A stretch of 64,000 nt of DNA from DATARH01 sp035534535. GTDB lineage: Bacteria > Pseudomonadota > Alphaproteobacteria > ATCC43930 > CGMCC-115725. The notes beneath the pieces were generated by a model. That model did no database searches. It worked only from the letters and a program-made list of their open reading frames with translations, and was not told the origin of the DNA. The stretch is taken from positions 17,337-81,336 of the forward strand of contig DATLRS010000192.1 in NCBI GenBank assembly GCA_035534535.1, given 5' to 3'. The stretch's first letter is position 1. The number at the start of each line of letters is the position of its first letter. This document shows, piece by piece, positions 44,071 to 52,896 of this stretch. The translations under genes were made by a program, and so were the position numbers.

Positions 44071-45786
44071 ATGCGTTCCCAGACAGCTCATGATCGCCGC
44101 ATCCACCCGGGCGCCGGACGGCGGCGCGGTCTCGATCACCCGAAGGGCCGCCAGCTCGATCCCGTGGCGTTGGCCGAGGTGCAGGCGCTGCTTGGCGAGC
44201 GCGAGCGGCGCCGCGACCTGTTGATCGAGCATCTGCACCTGCTGCAGGACCGGTTCGGCTGCCTGCACGCGCGCCATCTGGTGGCGCTGGCCGAGGAGAT
44301 GCGCCTGGCGCTCGCCGAGGTTTACGAGGTCGCCTCGTTCTACGCCCATTTCGACATCGTCATGGACGACGAGGCGGCGCCGCCGGCGATCACCGTGCGG
44401 GTGTGCGACAGCCTCAGTTGCGCGCTCGCCGGCGCCGAGCGGCTGCTCGACGCGCTGCGCGACCGGCTCGGCGCCCAGTTCGCGGACACGGTGCGGGTGG
44501 TGCGGGCGCCGTGCATGGGCGGCTGCGACAAGGCGCCGGCTGTAGCGATCGGTCATGCGCTGCATGAGCATGCCAGTCCCGACACGGTCGCCGCGGCGAT
44601 CGCCGCCGGGGCGACCCACCCGGCCATCCCGTCCTATCCCGGCCTTGACCAATACCGCGCCGGCGGCGGCTATGGGCTGCTGCAGGCCTGTCTGGCGGGC
44701 GGCCGGCCGGTCGAGGAGGTGATTGTCGCGCTCGAAGGGTCGGGGATGCGCGGGCTCGGCGGCGCCGGCTTTCCGACCGGACGCAAATGGCGCCTGGTGC
44801 GCCAGGAGCCGCAGCCGCGCCTTCTCGCGGTCAACGCCGACGAGGGCGAGCCCGGCACCTTCAAGGACCGCTATTTCCTCGAAACCGACCCGCACCGCTT
44901 CCTCGAAGGGATGCTGATCGCCGCCTGGGCGATGGAGGCGGGCGACGCCTATATCTACCTGCGCGACGAATACCCGCAATGCCGCGAGATCCTCGCGCGG
45001 GAGATCGCCGCGGTCGCGGCGGCGGGCCTCGCGCCGCACACCAGGGTCCATCTGCGGCGCGGCGCCGGCGCCTATATCTGCGGCGAGGAATCGGCGATGC
45101 TCGAATCGATCGAGGGCAAGCGCGGGCTGCCGCGCCACAAGCCGCCGTTTCCGGCGCAGGTGGGGCTGTTCGGCCGGCCCACCCTGATCAACAATGTCGA
45201 AACGCTGTTCTGGGTGCGCGACATCGTCGAGCAGGGGCCGGAGTGGTTCACCGGCCAGGGCCGCAACGGCCGCCACGGGCTGCGCACGTTTTCGGTGTCG
45301 GGCCGGGTCAAAAGTCCGGGCGTCAAGCTGGCGCCGGCGGGCATCACCGCGCGCGAACTCATCGAGGAATTCTGCGGCGGCATGGCAGACGGTCACGTCT
45401 TCAAGGGCTATCTCCCGGGCGGCGCCTCGGGCGGCATCTTGCCGGCCTCGAAGGCCGACATCCCGCTCGATTTCGGGACGCTCGAAGGCGAAGGCTGCTT
45501 TATCGGCTCCGCCGCGGTTGTCGTGCTGTCGGACCGGGACGACATGAAGGCGGTGGCGCTCAATCTGCTCAAGTTTTTCGAGGATGAAAGCTGCGGCCAA
45601 TGCACTCCATGCCGGCTCGGCACCGAAAAGGCGGTGGCGCTGATGAACGAGCCGCGCTGGGACGAGGGGCTGCTCGACGAACTGACGCGGGTGATGGGTG
45701 ACGCCTCGATCTGCGGCCTGGGACAGGCGGCGATGAACCCGGTGCGCATGGTGCTGAAGCATTTCCGCGAGGATCTGACATCCTGA
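44071..45786 (+). CDS. NAD-dependent formate dehydrogenase, fused gamma-beta (NuoE-NuoF) subunit
   Basis: 571 residues. N-terminal NuoE-like domain (residues ~25-170) with [2Fe-2S] cysteines VCDSLSC near 112 and CMGGC at 148-152. The NuoF-like domain follows: GLGGAGFPTGRKW and NADEGEPGTFKDR (FMN/NAD), YICGEESAMLESIEGKRG, and the [4Fe-4S] motif ESCGQCTPCRLG with SICGLGQAA. It passes electrons from the formate-oxidising subunit to NAD. The length and fusion match Methylorubrum FDH1 beta; other bacteria carry fdsG and fdsB separately. The start at 44071 was taken after the REP-like element. Confidence 0.93.
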   Translation: MRSQTAHDRRIHPGAGRRRGLDHPKGRQLDPVALAEVQALLGERERRRDLLIEHLHLLQDRFGCLHARHLVALAEEMRLALAEVYEVASFYAHFDIVMDDEAAPPAITVRVCDSLSCALAGAERLLDALRDRLGAQFADTVRVVRAPCMGGCDKAPAVAIGHALHEHASPDTVAAAIAAGATHPAIPSYPGLDQYRAGGGYGLLQACLAGGRPVEEVIVALEGSGMRGLGGAGFPTGRKWRLVRQEPQPRLLAVNADEGEPGTFKDRYFLETDPHRFLEGMLIAAWAMEAGDAYIYLRDEYPQCREILAREIAAVAAAGLAPHTRVHLRRGAGAYICGEESAMLESIEGKRGLPRHKPPFPAQVGLFGRPTLINNVETLFWVRDIVEQGPEWFTGQGRNGRHGLRTFSVSGRVKSPGVKLAPAGITARELIEEFCGGMADGHVFKGYLPGGASGGILPASKADIPLDFGTLEGEGCFIGSAAVVVLSDRDDMKAVALNLLKFFEDESCGQCTPCRLGTEKAVALMNEPRWDEGLLDELTRVMGDASICGLGQAAMNPVRMVLKHFREDLTS

Positions 45787-45811
45787 TCCCCATGAACCGA
45801 CACCCGGAACC

Positions 45812-45896
45812 GTCATGGCCGGGCTTGACCCGGCCATCCACGAGCCGCCTTTTGGAGCGGAGCAGCGTGGATGCCCGGCACAAGGCCGGGCATGAC
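45812..45896. repeat. REP-like inverted repeat inside the formate dehydrogenase operon
   Basis: GTCATGGCCGGGCTTG at the left and CAAGGCCGGGCATGAC at the right pair almost fully, and an inner ATCCACG/CGTGGAT arm also pairs. It lies between the fused subunit gene and the 134-residue protein gene. It differs in sequence from the elements at 42660 and 43970. Confidence 0.85.
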
Positions 45897-45919
45897 GACT
45901 TTTGTTATGGCGGCGCCTT

Positions 45920-46324
45920 ATGAGCGATCCGAACCCATTCGCCGATGCGCTCCAAATCCCGGCCGATCCTTTGTTGACGGACGAACTGGCGCGCGAGGAG
46001 GTAGCCGAGATGGCGAACCTCACCGCCGCGCAGACCGGCGTGCCCGGCACGATCTTCATCTCGACCGCCATGGGGGCGCACGGTCCTCGCGTCAAATATT
46101 TCGTGCGCCCGGGCCGCACCCAGCCCAGCTTTTCGGTGTCAATCGTTGATGCTCCCTCAGTGGTCGCCAACAGCCTGCCGGCCCGCACCGTGCGCCAGAT
46201 GTCGCCGCAGGTGATCGCCTGGGTGTGGAGCAACAGGGATGCGCTCCTGGATTTCTGGCATCACGGCGATACGTGGACGCAGCCGGAGGTCAACGACTTC
46301 GTCCAGAACCTTCGGCGGGTTTGA
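45920..46324 (+). CDS. Conserved protein of unknown function in the formate dehydrogenase operon
   Basis: 134 residues, no cysteine, no membrane segment. Sequence features: NPFADALQIPADPLLTDELARE at the start, GTIFISTAMGAHGPRVKYFVRPG and PSFSVSIVDAPSVVANSLP in the middle, and a Trp-rich end (WVWSNRDALLDFWHHGDTW). The middle has a mostly beta pattern. It lies 16 bp before fdhA, so co-expression is likely. It is not FdsC or FdsD as far as I can see. A role in subunit assembly or regulation is only a guess. Confidence 0.75.
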   Translation: MSDPNPFADALQIPADPLLTDELAREEVAEMANLTAAQTGVPGTIFISTAMGAHGPRVKYFVRPGRTQPSFSVSIVDAPSVVANSLPARTVRQMSPQVIAWVWSNRDALLDFWHHGDTWTQPEVNDFVQNLRRV

Positions 46325-46340
46325 GAATGAGGGTCCAGCA

Positions 46341-49106
46341 ATGACCGATCCGATCCGCTTTACGCTCGATGGCGCCGAAGTTGAGGCGCAGCCGGGCGAG
46401 ACGATCTGGCAGGTGGCCAACCGGCAGGGCGTCGAGATCCCGCATCTGTGCTGGCTGCCCAAGCCCGGCTACCGCGCCGACGGCAATTGCCGCGCCTGCA
46501 TGGTCGAAGTGGAGGGCGAGCGGGTGCTCGCCGCCTCGTGCATCCGCCAGCCCGCCCCGGGAATGAAGGTGAAAAGCGCCAGCGAGCGCGCGAAAGCCTC
46601 GCGCAAGCTGGTCTTCGAGCTGCTGGTCGGCGACCAGCCCGACCGCGCCGCGGCGCATGACCCAAATTCGCGCCTGTGGCAATGGGCCGACGCGCTGGAG
46701 GTCAGCGACAGCCGCTTTCCGCGGCACGCCCCGGCGGCGCCCGACCGCAGCCATCCGGCGATGGCGGTGCAGCTCGACGCCTGCATCCATTGCAATCTGT
46801 GCGTGCGCGCCTGCCGCGAAGTCCAGGTCAACGACGTGATCGGCATGGCCGGGCGCGGCCACAACGAGAAGATCGTCTTTGATTTCGACGACCCGATGGG
46901 CAATTCGACTTGCGTCGCCTGCGGCGAATGCGTCCAGGCCTGCCCCACCGGCGCGCTGATGCCGGCGACAATGGTCGACCAGAACGGCCTCTACGCCAAT
47001 GCCCCGGACCGCGAGGTCGAGAGCGTCTGCCCCTATTGCGGCGTCGGCTGCCAGCTGACCTTCAAGATCAAGGACGACCATATCGTCGCGGCCGTGGGCA
47101 AGGATGGCCCGTCCAACCATAACCGGCTGTGCGTCAAGGGCCGCTTCGGCTTCGACTATGTCAGCCATCCCGACCGGCTGACCGAGCCCTTGATCCGCAA
47201 GGACGGGGTCGGCAAGGATGATACGGATATCGACCCGGCCAACCCGCTGACGCATTTCCGCGTCGCGACCTGGGAAGAAGCGCTCGACCGCGCCGCTTCG
47301 GGCCTGCGGCAAATCCGTGACCGGGACGGCAAGCGGGCCTTGGCCGGGTTCGGCTCGGCCAAGGGCTCGAACGAGGAGGCGTATCTGTTCCAGAAGCTGG
47401 TACGCACCGGCTTCGGCAGCAACAATGTCGATCACTGCACGCGTCTCTGCCACGCGTCCTCGGTCGCCGCCCTGATGGAGGGGATCGGCTCGGGCGCGGT
47501 CACCGCGCCGTTTACCGCGGCGAAGGACGCCGACGTCATCATCGTGATCGGCGCGCGGCCGACCGAGAATCATCCGGTTGCCGCCACCTTCTTCAAGCAG
47601 GCCGCGAAGCGCGGCGCGCAAGTCTTTGTGATGGACCCGCGCGGCCACAGCCTGGTGCGGCATGCCACCAAGACCTTGCGCTTCAACCCCGGCCGCGACG
47701 TGGCGCTGCTGAACGCGATGATCCACACGATTGTCGAGGAGGGGCTGACCGACCGCCAGTATATTCAGGCGCATACCGAGGATTACGAAAAGCTGCGCGA
47801 GCACATCCGCGACTACAGCCCGGAAAAGATGGCCGAAATCTGCGGCATCGACGCGGGTACCCTGCGCTCCGTCGCCCGCGCCTACGCCCGCGCCGAGCAT
47901 GCGATCATTTTCTGGGGCATGGGAATTTCGCAGCATATCCACGGCACCGACAACGCGCGCTGCCTGATCGCGCTGGCGATGATCACCGGCCAGGTCGGCC
48001 GGCCGGGCACCGGGCTGCACCCGCTGCGCGGCCAGAACAACGTGCAGGGCGCCTCCGATGCCGGCCTCATCCCGATGGTCTATCCCGACTACCAGTCGGT
48101 GGCGAACCCCGCAATCCGCGAGAAATTCGAGAAACTGTGGCACACCCCGCTCGACGACAAGGCCGGCCTGACCGTCGTCGAGATCATGGACGCGGTGCAC
48201 CGCGACGAGATCAAGGGCATGTACATCATGGGCGAAAACCCGGCGATGTCCGACCCTGACGTGCAGCACGCCCGCGCCGCGCTGGCCCATCTCGAACACC
48301 TCGTCGTGCAGGACATCTTTCTGACCGAGACCGCGAAATACGCCGATGTCGTGCTGCCGGCCTCGGCCTGGGCGGAGAAGGACGGCACGGTTTCCAATAC
48401 CAACCGCCAGGTGCAGATGGGCCGCGCCGCGCTGCCCTTACCCGGCAACGCCAGGCTCGACTGGGAGACGATCCAGGAGATCGCCCGGCGCATGGGGCTC
48501 GATTGGCAGTACAGTCATCCGCGCGACGTGTTCGCCGAGATGAAGCTGGCGATGCCGTCGCTCGACAACATCACCTGGGAGCGCCTCGAACGCGAGGATT
48601 CGGTCACCTACCCGTGCGACGCTGAGGACAAGCCGGGCAACGAGATCGTGTTCGCGTCGGGTTTCCCCACCCCCTCCGGGCGGGCGAAGCTGGTGCCCGC
48701 GTCGATCATCCCGCCGGCCGAGGAGCCCGATGCCGACTATCCGATGGTGCTGACGACCGGCCGCCAACTCGAACACTGGCATACCGGGGCGATGACCCGG
48801 CGGGCCAGCGTGCTCGACGAGATCGAGCCGGAGGCGGTGGCGAGCCTCGCGCCCGTCGAATTGCGCCGCCTCGGCATCGCCGCCGGCGACCGGGTCAAGG
48901 TGACGACGCGGCGTGGCCACATCGAATTGAAGGCGCGGGCCGACAGCGCGGTGGCCCCCGGCATGGTATTCATCCCGTTCTGCTATGCCGAAGCCGCCGC
49001 CAACGTGCTGACCAACCCGCAGCTCGACCCGTTCGGCAAGATCCCGGAATACAAGTTCTGCGCCGCGAAGGTCGAGCCGGCGGCGGCGCCCGCAGCCGCG
49101 GAGTAG
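46341..49106 (+). CDS. NAD-dependent formate dehydrogenase, catalytic alpha subunit
   Basis: 921 residues. N-terminal [2Fe-2S] domain (CWLPKPGYRADGNCRACMVEV), a NuoG-like His/Cys region and two [4Fe-4S] motifs (CIHCNLCVRAC; CVACGECVQACP), then CPYCGVGC and a molybdopterin-binding MopB region. The metal-binding Cys lies in VDHCTRLCHASS. The end domain (VLTTGRQLEHWHTGAMTRR; FIPFCYAEAAANVLTNPQ) binds the pterin. It oxidises formate to CO2; the metal may be W or Mo. The start at 46341 has TGAGGG upstream; 34 earlier in-frame codons overlap the preceding gene. Confidence 0.95.
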   Translation: MTDPIRFTLDGAEVEAQPGETIWQVANRQGVEIPHLCWLPKPGYRADGNCRACMVEVEGERVLAASCIRQPAPGMKVKSASERAKASRKLVFELLVGDQPDRAAAHDPNSRLWQWADALEVSDSRFPRHAPAAPDRSHPAMAVQLDACIHCNLCVRACREVQVNDVIGMAGRGHNEKIVFDFDDPMGNSTCVACGECVQACPTGALMPATMVDQNGLYANAPDREVESVCPYCGVGCQLTFKIKDDHIVAAVGKDGPSNHNRLCVKGRFGFDYVSHPDRLTEPLIRKDGVGKDDTDIDPANPLTHFRVATWEEALDRAASGLRQIRDRDGKRALAGFGSAKGSNEEAYLFQKLVRTGFGSNNVDHCTRLCHASSVAALMEGIGSGAVTAPFTAAKDADVIIVIGARPTENHPVAATFFKQAAKRGAQVFVMDPRGHSLVRHATKTLRFNPGRDVALLNAMIHTIVEEGLTDRQYIQAHTEDYEKLREHIRDYSPEKMAEICGIDAGTLRSVARAYARAEHAIIFWGMGISQHIHGTDNARCLIALAMITGQVGRPGTGLHPLRGQNNVQGASDAGLIPMVYPDYQSVANPAIREKFEKLWHTPLDDKAGLTVVEIMDAVHRDEIKGMYIMGENPAMSDPDVQHARAALAHLEHLVVQDIFLTETAKYADVVLPASAWAEKDGTVSNTNRQVQMGRAALPLPGNARLDWETIQEIARRMGLDWQYSHPRDVFAEMKLAMPSLDNITWERLEREDSVTYPCDAEDKPGNEIVFASGFPTPSGRAKLVPASIIPPAEEPDADYPMVLTTGRQLEHWHTGAMTRRASVLDEIEPEAVASLAPVELRRLGIAAGDRVKVTTRRGHIELKARADSAVAPGMVFIPFCYAEAAANVLTNPQLDPFGKIPEYKFCAAKVEPAAAPAAAE

Positions 49107-49154
49107 CCAAGGTAGCCAAGCCGGTCATCTCAACGCCAACCGGAGGAGCTTGCG

Positions 49155-49619
49155 ATGGATGCGAAGGGCCTCGTTGTGTTGCCGGGCGAAGGCGCCGTGT
49201 GGAGCATGTCGCCCGGCCGATCGGCTGCGCTCAAGCTGCAGAACGCGCAGACCGCGGAGAGCGTGATGGCGTTCGAAGAAACCGCACCGGCCGGCACCGA
49301 CACGACCTTTCACCTGCACCACGACAGCGACGAGCTGATCTATGTCCTGAGCGGCGAGTTCACCTTCAAGATTGCCGACCAGACGACGATCGGCGGCGCC
49401 GGCACCTGCGCTTTCATACCGCGCGGCGTTGCGCACGCCTGGAAGAATACCGGAGCCGAACCCGGGAAGGCGCTGTTTCTCTACACGCCGGGCGGGGCCG
49501 GCCGGATGTTCGAGGAGGCAAGGCGCCTGGAGCAGCCGCTGTCGTCGATGGGCGCAACCGAGATTGCCGCGTTTTTCGGGCGCTTCGGCTGGGAGACCGT
49601 CGGACCTTCGCCGTTCTGA
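49155..49619 (+). CDS. Cupin-domain protein
   Basis: 154-residue single-cupin protein. The first cupin motif has metal ligands in FHLHHDSDELIYVLSGEF (H, H, E) and the second in FIPRGVAHAWKN (His). The GGAGRMFEE segment after the barrel is typical of cupins annotated as possible dioxygenases or isomerases. The start at 49155 has GGAGGAG upstream. The substrate is unknown; its place after fdhA may be coincidental. Confidence 0.82.
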   Translation: MDAKGLVVLPGEGAVWSMSPGRSAALKLQNAQTAESVMAFEETAPAGTDTTFHLHHDSDELIYVLSGEFTFKIADQTTIGGAGTCAFIPRGVAHAWKNTGAEPGKALFLYTPGGAGRMFEEARRLEQPLSSMGATEIAAFFGRFGWETVGPSPF

Positions 49620-49685
49620 GCCGGAATTATCGCCCTGCGCGGCCGGACGCCGATCATACTGGCGCCGATCGCGCTGTCGCTGCTG

Positions 49686-50090
49686 ATGGCATTGGCCGGC
49701 TGCGCGGCGCCGCCGCCGGCGCACAGTCAATCGTCGGCGCCGCACGCGTGCCTGCTTCCTTCCGAACAACGGATGCTTGTCGCGGAACTGTTTTTCGGAC
49801 GCAATATCCCGGGACGGGGGATGCTGAGCGATGCCGAGTGGGCGGCGTTCGCCGCTGGCACGGTCACCGCGAACTTTCCCGACGGCTTTACCGCGTTCGA
49901 CGGCGAGGGACAGTGGCAGAACCCGGCGACCCACCAGATTGCCCGCGAGCCGACCAAGATCCTCCTGGTCGCCGTCCGGCGGTCGCCCGATCTGGCGCGG
50001 CGGCTGGCGGCGGTCATCGCGGCCTACAAGGGGCGCTTTCACCAGCAATCGGTCGGCATCATCACGCGCGACGCCTGCGCCGCGTTCTGA
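49686..50090 (+). CDS. DUF3574-type lipoprotein (true start likely upstream)
   Basis: 134 residues from the ATG at 49686. The pattern ELFFGRNIPGRGMLSDAEWAAFAAGTVTANFPDGFTAFDG and SVGIITRDACAAF matches DUF3574. The lipobox LAGC follows the ATG at once, leaving no signal peptide. In-frame codons upstream to 49620 encode RGRTPIILAPIALSLLM, an ideal lipoprotein signal, so translation probably begins at ATT 49626, ATC 49629 or CTG 49635. Likely a membrane-anchored periplasmic protein; function unknown. Confidence 0.7.
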   Translation: MALAGCAAPPPAHSQSSAPHACLLPSEQRMLVAELFFGRNIPGRGMLSDAEWAAFAAGTVTANFPDGFTAFDGEGQWQNPATHQIAREPTKILLVAVRRSPDLARRLAAVIAAYKGRFHQQSVGIITRDACAAF

Positions 50091-50141
50091 GCGCCCGACG
50101 GCTGGTGGCGGGGAATGCCGCAGGGCAGGGGCGGTGATCGC

Positions 50142-51185
50142 ATGGGTACTCAGGCCGTGATCGAGCCGCGCGATGACCGAGGCATGGCGCTGCCCGCGGG
50201 GTTGTGCCTGGTGACCGGCGCCACCGGGTTTGTCGGCGCGGCGGTGGCGCGGGTGCTGTGGCGGGCCGGCCACCCGGTGCGGGTGTTGGCGCGCCCCGGC
50301 AGCGACCGCCGCAATCTCGAGGGGCTCGCCGCCGAAATCGCGGAAGGCTCGCTCGAAGATCCCGACTCGCTCGCCGCGGCGGTCGCCGGCTGCCGCTGCC
50401 TGTTTCATGTCGCGGCCGATTACCGGCTGTGGGTACCGGACCCGGCGGCGATGTTCCGAACCAATGTCGAGGGTACGCGGCAGCTGATGCTCGCCGCGCT
50501 GGCGGCAGGGGTCGAGCGCATCGTCTATACCAGCAGCGTGGCGGTGCTGGGGGTCGTCAAGGGCGGTATCGCCGACGAGGAAACGGCGAGCCGCGCCGAA
50601 GACATGATCGGCCCCTACAAGCTCTCGAAATTCCGGGCCGAGGCGGCGGTTTGCGAGCTGATCGCCGAGCGGGGCCTGCCGGCCGTCATCGTCAACCCGT
50701 CGACCCCGATCGGCCCCGGCGACGTCAAGCCGACCCCGACCGGGCGGCTGATCGTCGAGGCGGCGCGCGGCCGCATGCCGGGCTTTGTCGATACCGGGCT
50801 CAACATCGCCCATGTCGAGGATGTCGCGCTCGGCCACCTGCTCGCCGCGCGCTCCGGCCAGATCGGGCGGCGTTATATTCTGGGCGGCGAGAACCTCGGC
50901 CTCGGTGAGATCCTCGCCGAGGTCGCGCGGGCCACCGGCCGGCGGCCGCCGATGCTCAAGATCCCGCATCGCGCCGCCTTGCCGATCGCGGCCGGCGCCG
51001 AATCCGTGGCGCGATTGACCGGGCGCCAGCCGTTCGCCACGGTCGACGCCGTCAGGATGTCGCGCAAGAAGATGTTCTTCAGTTCGGCCCGTGCCGTCGC
51101 GGAGCTGGGCTACGCGTCGCGGCCGGCGCGGCAGGCGATCGGCGACGCGATCGCCTGGTTCAGAGCCAACGGTTACCTGAAATGA
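50142..51185 (+). CDS. hpnA: Hopanoid-associated sugar epimerase HpnA
   Basis: 347-residue extended SDR. NAD-binding VTGATGFVGAAVARVL, catalytic Ser region YTSSVAVLG and the YKLSKF motif (Tyr-x3-Lys), then VNPSTPIGPGDVKPTPTGRLI, typical of HpnA. It probably makes an activated sugar used for hopanoid decoration. The start at 50142 has GCAGGGGCGG upstream; a second ATG at 50184 is also possible. It overlaps hpnC by 4 bp (ATGA). The usual hpnB is absent between them. Confidence 0.92.
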   Translation: MGTQAVIEPRDDRGMALPAGLCLVTGATGFVGAAVARVLWRAGHPVRVLARPGSDRRNLEGLAAEIAEGSLEDPDSLAAAVAGCRCLFHVAADYRLWVPDPAAMFRTNVEGTRQLMLAALAAGVERIVYTSSVAVLGVVKGGIADEETASRAEDMIGPYKLSKFRAEAAVCELIAERGLPAVIVNPSTPIGPGDVKPTPTGRLIVEAARGRMPGFVDTGLNIAHVEDVALGHLLAARSGQIGRRYILGGENLGLGEILAEVARATGRRPPMLKIPHRAALPIAAGAESVARLTGRQPFATVDAVRMSRKKMFFSSARAVAELGYASRPARQAIGDAIAWFRANGYLK

Positions 51186-52021
51186 CCGCGCTCGACGTCG
51201 AGGCCCCGTCCGGCAAGGGCCGCCATGACGAGAATTTCCCGGTCGGCTCGTGGCTGATCCGGCGCGATCTGCGCGCCCATGTCCACGCCTTCTACCGCTT
51301 TGCCCGCAACGCCGACGACATCGCCGACAGCCCGACGCTCGCCGCTGCCGACAAGCTGCGCCGCCTCGACCGCATGGCGGCGATCCTCGATGGGGCGTCC
51401 GGCGGCGACTCGCCGGCCGCTGCGGCGATGCGCGCCAGCCTCCGGGCGAGCGGGGTCACGGCGCAACATTGCTATGACGTGCTGCGCGCGTTCCGCCAGG
51501 ATGCGGTCAAGCTGCGCTACCGCGACTGGGACGATCTGATGGAGTATTGCCGCTATTCGGCGGCGCCGGTCGGGCGTCAGCTGCTCGATCTGCACGGCGA
51601 GAGCCGCGACACCTGGCCCCCCTCGGACGCGCTGTGCGCCGCCTTGCAGGTCCTCAACCATCTGCAGGATTGCGCCGCCGATTACGCCGCCCTCGACCGG
51701 GTCTACCTGCCGCTTGCCGAGTTCGACGCGGCCGGCGGCACGCTCGAGGCTCTGTCGGCGTCGACGGCCAGCCCGGCGCTGCGGCAGGTGCTCGACCGGC
51801 TGCTCGACCGCACCGAGGGCCTGATCGCAACCGCGCGCGATCTCCCGCCGCGTGTCGCCGCTCGCGGGCTGCGCTGCGAATCGGCGGTCATCGTCGGGCT
51901 CGCCGCCCGCCTCGCGCGCCGGCTGCGCCGCGGCGATCCGCTGGCGGGCCGCGTCAAGCTCGCCAAGACCGATTTCGCGGCCGCCTTCGTGACCGGCATC
52001 CTGGCGCGCCAGCGGCGATGA
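51182..52021 (+). CDS. hpnC: Squalene synthase HpnC (hydroxysqualene synthase)
   Basis: 279 residues. It belongs to the trans-prenyltransferase family. The first aspartate-rich motif is FARNADDIADS, and the second region is LQVLNHLQDCAADY. In the HpnCDE route it converts presqualene diphosphate to hydroxysqualene. Starts inside the hpnA stop (ATGA) and overlaps hpnD by 4 bp, so all four genes are coupled. Confidence 0.94.
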   Translation: MTALDVEAPSGKGRHDENFPVGSWLIRRDLRAHVHAFYRFARNADDIADSPTLAAADKLRRLDRMAAILDGASGGDSPAAAAMRASLRASGVTAQHCYDVLRAFRQDAVKLRYRDWDDLMEYCRYSAAPVGRQLLDLHGESRDTWPPSDALCAALQVLNHLQDCAADYAALDRVYLPLAEFDAAGGTLEALSASTASPALRQVLDRLLDRTEGLIATARDLPPRVAARGLRCESAVIVGLAARLARRLRRGDPLAGRVKLAKTDFAAAFVTGILARQRR

Positions 52022-52896
52022 GCGAGACGGTCTCCGACAGCGTCGGGGCCGTCCCCGACGAGGCGGCGCTGCGCGAAACCATTCGCCAAAGGGTCGAAGC
52101 GGCCGGTACATCGTTCTATTGGGCGATGCGGCTGTTGCCGCAAGACCGGCGCAACGCGATGTATGCGGTCTACGCGTTCTGCCGCGAGGTCGACGACATC
52201 GCCGACGACACGACCCCGCCCGAACACAAGCGGGCGGCGCTTGCCGCCTGGCATGGCGAAATCGACGCGCTCTACGCCGGCCGGCCGCGGCATCTCGTCG
52301 CTCGCGCACTGAGCGAGGCAGTATTGCATTATTCGCTGCGCCGTAACGACTTCCACACCGTTATTGACGGTATGGAGATGGATGCGGCGCGCGACATCCG
52401 CGCCCCCGAGTTGGCGACCCTCGACCTCTACTGCGCCCGCGTCGCGAGCGCGGTCGGGCATTTGTCGGTCCACATCTTCGGCGATTCCAGCCCCGCCGCG
52501 CACGCCGTCGCCGATTCGCTCGGCCGCGCCTTGCAGTTGACCAACATCCTGCGCGATCTCGACGAGGACGCACGGCGCGGCCGGCTTTACCTGCCGCGCG
52601 AGATCCTCGACCGGCACGGCATCCGCGGCAGCGCGCCGCTCGATGTGCTGCGTCATCCCGCCTTGCCGGCCGCCTGCCGTGACCTGGCGGTGATCGCCGA
52701 GCAGCATTTCGCCGCCGCCGATCAGGCGATGCGGCAGTGCTCGCGCCGCGCGATGCGCCCGGCGGCGGTGATGAGCGCGCTGTACCGGGCGATGCTCGAC
52801 GCGCTCTTGCGCTCGGGCTGGCGCGACCCGAGCCAGCGGGTCGGGCTGTCCAAGGCGCAGAAGCTCTGGCTGGTGCTGCGCCACGGGGTGCTATGA
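52018..52896 (+). CDS. hpnD: Presqualene diphosphate synthase HpnD
   Basis: 292 residues. The aspartate motifs are CREVDDIADD and LTNILRDLDEDARRGRLYLP, with the substrate loop VIDGMEMD. It condenses two farnesyl diphosphates to presqualene diphosphate, first of the HpnD-HpnC-HpnE steps. The ATG overlaps the hpnC stop, and its stop overlaps hpnE by 4 bp. Confidence 0.95.
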   Translation: MSETVSDSVGAVPDEAALRETIRQRVEAAGTSFYWAMRLLPQDRRNAMYAVYAFCREVDDIADDTTPPEHKRAALAAWHGEIDALYAGRPRHLVARALSEAVLHYSLRRNDFHTVIDGMEMDAARDIRAPELATLDLYCARVASAVGHLSVHIFGDSSPAAHAVADSLGRALQLTNILRDLDEDARRGRLYLPREILDRHGIRGSAPLDVLRHPALPAACRDLAVIAEQHFAAADQAMRQCSRRAMRPAAVMSALYRAMLDALLRSGWRDPSQRVGLSKAQKLWLVLRHGVL

